Shown in pieces: positions 61,687 to 64,000 of a stretch of 64,000 bases of DNA. Numbering within the stretch: position 1 is the stretch's first letter; each line of letters begins with the position of its first letter. The stretch is from contig NZ_CP108424.1 in NCBI RefSeq assembly GCF_035917235.1, positions 222,738 through 286,737 of the forward strand. The letters run 5' to 3'. Under the pieces are notes generated by a model. It was not told the DNA's origin, searched no databases, and saw nothing but the letters and a program-made list of their open reading frames with translations. A program made the position numbers and the translations under genes. This DNA comes from Streptomyces sp. NBC_01294 (GTDB taxonomy: Bacteria > Actinomycetota > Actinomycetes > Streptomycetales > Streptomycetaceae).

Positions 61687-61917
61687 TTGTCCGCCAACGA
61701 ACAGCAGCAGCCCGCGCAGCAGCCCCAGCTGGCCCACCCGGCTTCGCAGGGCATGGACCCGGTGCAGACGCTGCTCCTGGTTCTCGTGATCGTCATCGTT
61801 CTGGCTGGTACGGGCTACGTGTGCGTCGTCCACCCGTCGTTGACCGCCCAGATCGGGGCAGTGGCCACCGTGGGGGCAGCATTGGCCGCAACGTTCGCCC
61901 TCATCCGCCGGAGGTGA
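61687..61917 (+). CDS. Small membrane protein
   Basis: 76 residues from TTG 61687 (GAGGGGGAAC upstream): SANEQQQPAQQPQLAHPASQ, then DPVQTLLLVLVIVIVLAGTG and AQIGAVATVGAALAATFALI, two membrane helices, ending IRRR. No family. It follows the phosphatase by 87 bases. Confidence 0.6.
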   Translation: MSANEQQQPAQQPQLAHPASQGMDPVQTLLLVLVIVIVLAGTGYVCVVHPSLTAQIGAVATVGAALAATFALIRRR

Positions 61918-62127
61918 CGTTCTCCCGGCCGAGCCGGGAACCCAGCAACGGCGAGGGCCGCGCACCCATCGGGTGCGCGGCCCGAACGCCGTTGTCAGAG
62001 GAGGGGCGGTGTCGTCGCGGGGCACTGGGCGGCCAATCAGTCAAAGCACAACCACTGTCTGGGGCAAGCAGTACCCCCGGGCCGCCCCAACCGCCGCGGG
62101 CGCGGGGCCGCCGGGCCGGGTCGTTTA

Positions 62128-62682
62128 TCAGCAGTACTTGTCGGCCGCTGCGGAGGCTCCCTCGTTCCAGGCCTTGTCGTAGGCCGAAGGCGCAGTGAGG
62201 CTTCGTGACTGGTGCCGCTGCCTGGCCTGGCAGTTCTCCTTGACCGCCGTGTAGCCGTCGGTGTAGCCGGTGGTCCTCTCCTCGTTGTGGTTCGGGGCCG
62301 GGAAGTTCTGCTGGTGCTTGGTCACCGTGGCCGTCCTCCTGATGTTGCCGAGGCGGTCCTTCAGGGTCTTGGTGACCGTGGTGGTCGTAACGACCTTGAC
62401 CTTGTTGCCGTGATGGTCCCTGGTGGTCTGGGTGACCGTTTGGGTCTTCGTGGTCAAGGTCTTGCCGTTGGGCAGGTTTCGGGTCGTGGTCCCCGTCTCA
62501 ATTTTGGTGGTCGTGGTGTTGCGGCCCGTGTGCTCCGGCTGCTCATGTACGGTCTGCGCCGCTGTGACCTGCGAGGGTGCGGGCGCGGCGAAGGCGGTGG
62601 TGGGCAGGAGCGCTCCACCGGCGGCGAGGGCCCCGGAGGCGCCGAGGAGGGCGAGACGCTGGGTCAGGGTGGTACGGGTCAT
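62128..62682 (-). CDS. Secreted Thr/Lys-rich protein
   Basis: 184 residues: signal peptide (RLALLGASGALAAGGALLPT, TAFA), then a repeat-rich Thr/Lys stretch (TTTTKIETGTTTRNLPNGKT, TTKTQTVTQTTRDHHGNKVK, TTTTVTKTLKDRLGNIRRTA) of beta-strand appearance, ending in a small helical part (YTDGYTAVKENCQARQRHQS, NEGASAAADKYC) with two cysteines. ATG 62682 has AAGGAG upstream; an in-frame ATG is at 62700. Likely exported, possibly cell-wall associated. Confidence 0.75.
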   Translation of the reverse strand: MTRTTLTQRLALLGASGALAAGGALLPTTAFAAPAPSQVTAAQTVHEQPEHTGRNTTTTKIETGTTTRNLPNGKTLTTKTQTVTQTTRDHHGNKVKVVTTTTVTKTLKDRLGNIRRTATVTKHQQNFPAPNHNEERTTGYTDGYTAVKENCQARQRHQSRSLTAPSAYDKAWNEGASAAADKYC

Positions 62683-63143
62683 GAGGGTGCTCCTTGACAT
62701 GCGAGACGACCGGGCGGCCGGAGGACCGGCCCTGCCCGGCGGGACCCTGTTGGGCCTGAATCCATTGGGCCTCAGCGACCGCTTGCTGGTCATGACCCTG
62801 AAACTCGGGGCTTGACGGGCACCCATCTGTTGGACGGAGGGACCGCGGTGGTGATGACGGGCCGGCAGCGCCGTGTCGGCGCCGCCGTGCCGGCGGAGGG
62901 CGGCGCTCACCACCCGCCCCGCGCCCAAGGGGCGCTGCACGCCCCGGTGGCGGCCTCTTGCCCGCCTGCCAGACGTTTTCCCTGGCGGGGGCGGGTGAGA
63001 GGCGGTCAGCGGGGCGTTTGAGGCCTCGCGCGGGCCCTCTCCTGTTGCTGAAGACGGGCCCCGCCGCCACCGGGCCCTCACCCAACCCGTGACGTCAATC
63101 CGTCATACCGGCCAGTACCGCTCGATTTCGTGACGGCTCTTCG
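62683..63143. other. Stretch with MTGRQRR-type relic
   Basis: At about 62822-62900 a plus-strand frame reads THLLDGGTAVVMTGRQRRVG and soon stops; upstream there is no complete gene. It copies the region before the gene at 39748. The rest shows no gene. Confidence 0.45.
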
Positions 63144-63335
63144 TCACGACCGCTGCGCCCGACTGGCCGCGCGCCTGCGCCACGCCCGCGACCGGCAGCG
63201 GCCGGAGCAGTACACCGCGTCCTGGCGGCGGCCCCCGCCGGCGAACGTGATCAGGCCGCATTCCGGGCAGGTCAGAAGGCTGATCATGCGGGTATCGCCG
63301 TTCCACTCCGCCTCGGCCAGCATCAGCCCGAGCAC
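63144..63335 (-). CDS. Zinc-knuckle protein, N-terminus lost or lacking start
   Basis: GTG 63335 opens VLGLMLAEAEWNGDTRMISL, then CPECGLITFAGGGRRQDAVY, CSGRCRSRAWRRRAASRA. Upstream the same frame stays open to about 63465 and holds a second knuckle, RRRYCGDACRAQAYRDRR, but no start codon. The full gene may have been cut by the subtelomeric repeat, or it starts at a non-standard codon. A small DNA- or RNA-binding protein by appearance. Confidence 0.55.
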   Translation of the reverse strand: MLGLMLAEAEWNGDTRMISLLTCPECGLITFAGGGRRQDAVYCSGRCRSRAWRRRAASRAQRS

Positions 63336-63458
63336 CCAGGCATGGTCCGCTGTGCGCCGGTCTCGGTACGCCTGGGCCCGGCACGCGTCACCGCAGTACC
63401 GGCGCCGTGCCGACGTGCTCCTAGGCAGTCGCGTGGTGTGTGGCGGGTTGGTAGTGGC

Positions 63459-63484
63459 GGAAAATCCCGGATCCTACACAGTGC
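63459..63484. repeat. Subtelomeric direct repeat, copy 1
   Basis: GGAAAATCCCGGATCCTACACAGTGC in this interval (26 bases; key part AATCCCGGATCCTACACAG) recurs exactly at 63724-63749. Confidence 0.9.
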
Positions 63485-63723
63485 ATCCTGCTGATGCAGG
63501 GGCTTGGCAGGCTGGTCAGGAAGTCGGGCCCGGCGTTTCCCTCAGGGTGTCCCCGATTTCCGCCATTGGTACATGCTGCATCACCCCGGAAGGGGGTAGG
63601 CTGTGCACCTCCGATATCTCTGTCGGGGGTGAAGGGTGGAGCGCAGCGGAGCCCTTCCATTCGGGTGGGTTTGAGTTCCTGTCAGGTGTCGGCCCGTCAC
63701 CTCTCGTCCTGGGGGGTGGTGGT

Positions 63724-63749
63724 GGAAAATCCCGGATCCTACACAGTGC
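63724..63749. repeat. Subtelomeric direct repeat, copy 2
   Basis: Identical 26 bases to 63459-63484, 265 bases apart. Flanks also agree partly (GGTGGTGG before it, GGTAGTGG before copy 1). It lies just inside the palindrome array and contains ATCCCGGAT, itself palindromic. Confidence 0.9.
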
Positions 63750-63781
63750 CCGCAGGTGATGCACCCTCCCTCGTTGCCAGC

Positions 63782-64000
63782 GGCGGCGTAGCCGCCTGGG
63801 CAGGAGCGTTAGCGGACGCCCTGCCCAGGGAGCGCAGCGGACCGGGCCGGAGTCCCGCTTGCGGGGCTCCCCCTATTCGCGCTTGCGCGAATAGGCACTC
63901 CCTTTAGAATTCCGCTTGCGGAATTCAATTCCCGCGCTTGCGCGGGAATTTGGCGGAGCGTCAGCGAAGCCTTTCACTCTTTGGCGGCTTGCCGCCAAAG
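63782..64000. repeat. Telomere: terminal array of palindromes
   Basis: Consecutive inverted repeats: 63782-63796 (GTA loop), 63795-63829, 63849-63870, 63872-63895, 63907-63926, 63927-63950 and 63979-64000. The last four perfect ones have TT at the axis on this strand, within GCTTGC; the final one, CTTTGGCGGC-TT-GCCGCCAAAG, ends on the last base. A strand end able to fold into a chain of hairpins is the hallmark of Streptomyces linear telomeres, whose 3-prime overhangs are filled by Tap/Tpg. The sequence differs from the archetypal CCCGCGGAGCGGG start as I recall it. Confidence 0.85.

Noticed and set aside
60514..62025. 503-codon minus-strand frame opposite the SpoIIE phosphatase
   Set aside because: Shadow of a gene with clear PAS and PP2C motifs on the plus strand.
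63421..63907. Small coding frames within the subtelomeric region on both strands
   Set aside because: Frames run across repeats and palindromes and have no recognisable protein features.

Overview
The window looks like the right-hand end of a linear Streptomyces replicon (chromosome arm or large linear plasmid). The base composition is GC-rich with strong third-position GC. An intact tap-tpg pair (telomere-associated protein and terminal protein) lies at 52.4-55.0 kb. The last ~220 bases are a run of near-perfect palindromes, the final one ending on the last base (63979-64000), which is the architecture of a Streptomyces telomere. The repeat sequences do not resemble the archetypal Streptomyces telomere as I remember it.

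Layout. 1-1.3 kb: end of an alpha/beta hydrolase gene, then a serine resolvase with a res-like site. 1.9-2.7 kb: SUKH-like gene. 2.7-6.4 kb: a replication module (repeated AGTCGCT arrays and an AT-rich tract, prim-pol, P4/D5-type helicase, small partner gene, a fourth repeat array). 6.8-8.0 kb: a coupled small-gene pair and a solo FhaA N-terminal domain. 8.23-8.99 kb: a 759-bp cassette with TG...CA inverted ends and a 5-bp direct repeat, carrying a DUF1877 gene but no transposase. 9-15.2 kb: MerR regulator with a divergent serine hydrolase, transposon and integrase debris, an autoregulated-looking TetR gene coupled to a membrane gene with an in-frame stop, and a second-copy-type lgt. 15.9-22.7 kb: three HTH-coiled-coil-transmembrane proteins interleaved with small membrane proteins. 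22.7-27 kb: decayed DNA (tpg, HNH nuclease and DUF692 fragments) plus a TIGR04222-like membrane protein. 27-32.4 kb: broken HAD gene, YbjQ-type operon, broken Mrr-like nuclease, secreted cyclophilin. 32.8-35.4 kb: AraC regulator and Ku. 36-40.5 kb: small hypotheticals and broken membrane genes. 40.5-44.8 kb: GNAT plus HTH/TPR regulator divergent from a five-gene cassette with a Gly/Ser-rich peptide and a PIMT-like methyltransferase (RiPP-like). 45.2-52.1 kb: DinB-like protein, lipoprotein, VCBS-repeat secreted protein and gene fragments. 52.4-55.0 kb: tap-tpg. 55.3-59.3 kb: ACP, ketosynthase, SDR and KAS III genes. 60.4-63.3 kb: PAS-SpoIIE phosphatase, small membrane and secreted proteins, zinc-knuckle fragment. 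63.4-64.0 kb: subtelomeric repeats and telomere.

How the parts fit: Tap and Tpg would patch and cap the telomere, the internal prim-pol/helicase module with repeats could be an internal origin of a linear plasmid or of an integrated element, and Ku with DNA ligase fragments fits the recombination-prone arm. The recurring fragments (DUF1524 HNH nuclease four times, tpg three times, DNA ligase twice, a membrane-protein leader up to three times) show repeated end-exchange and decay. All gene calls are by eye from motifs; no database search was possible.
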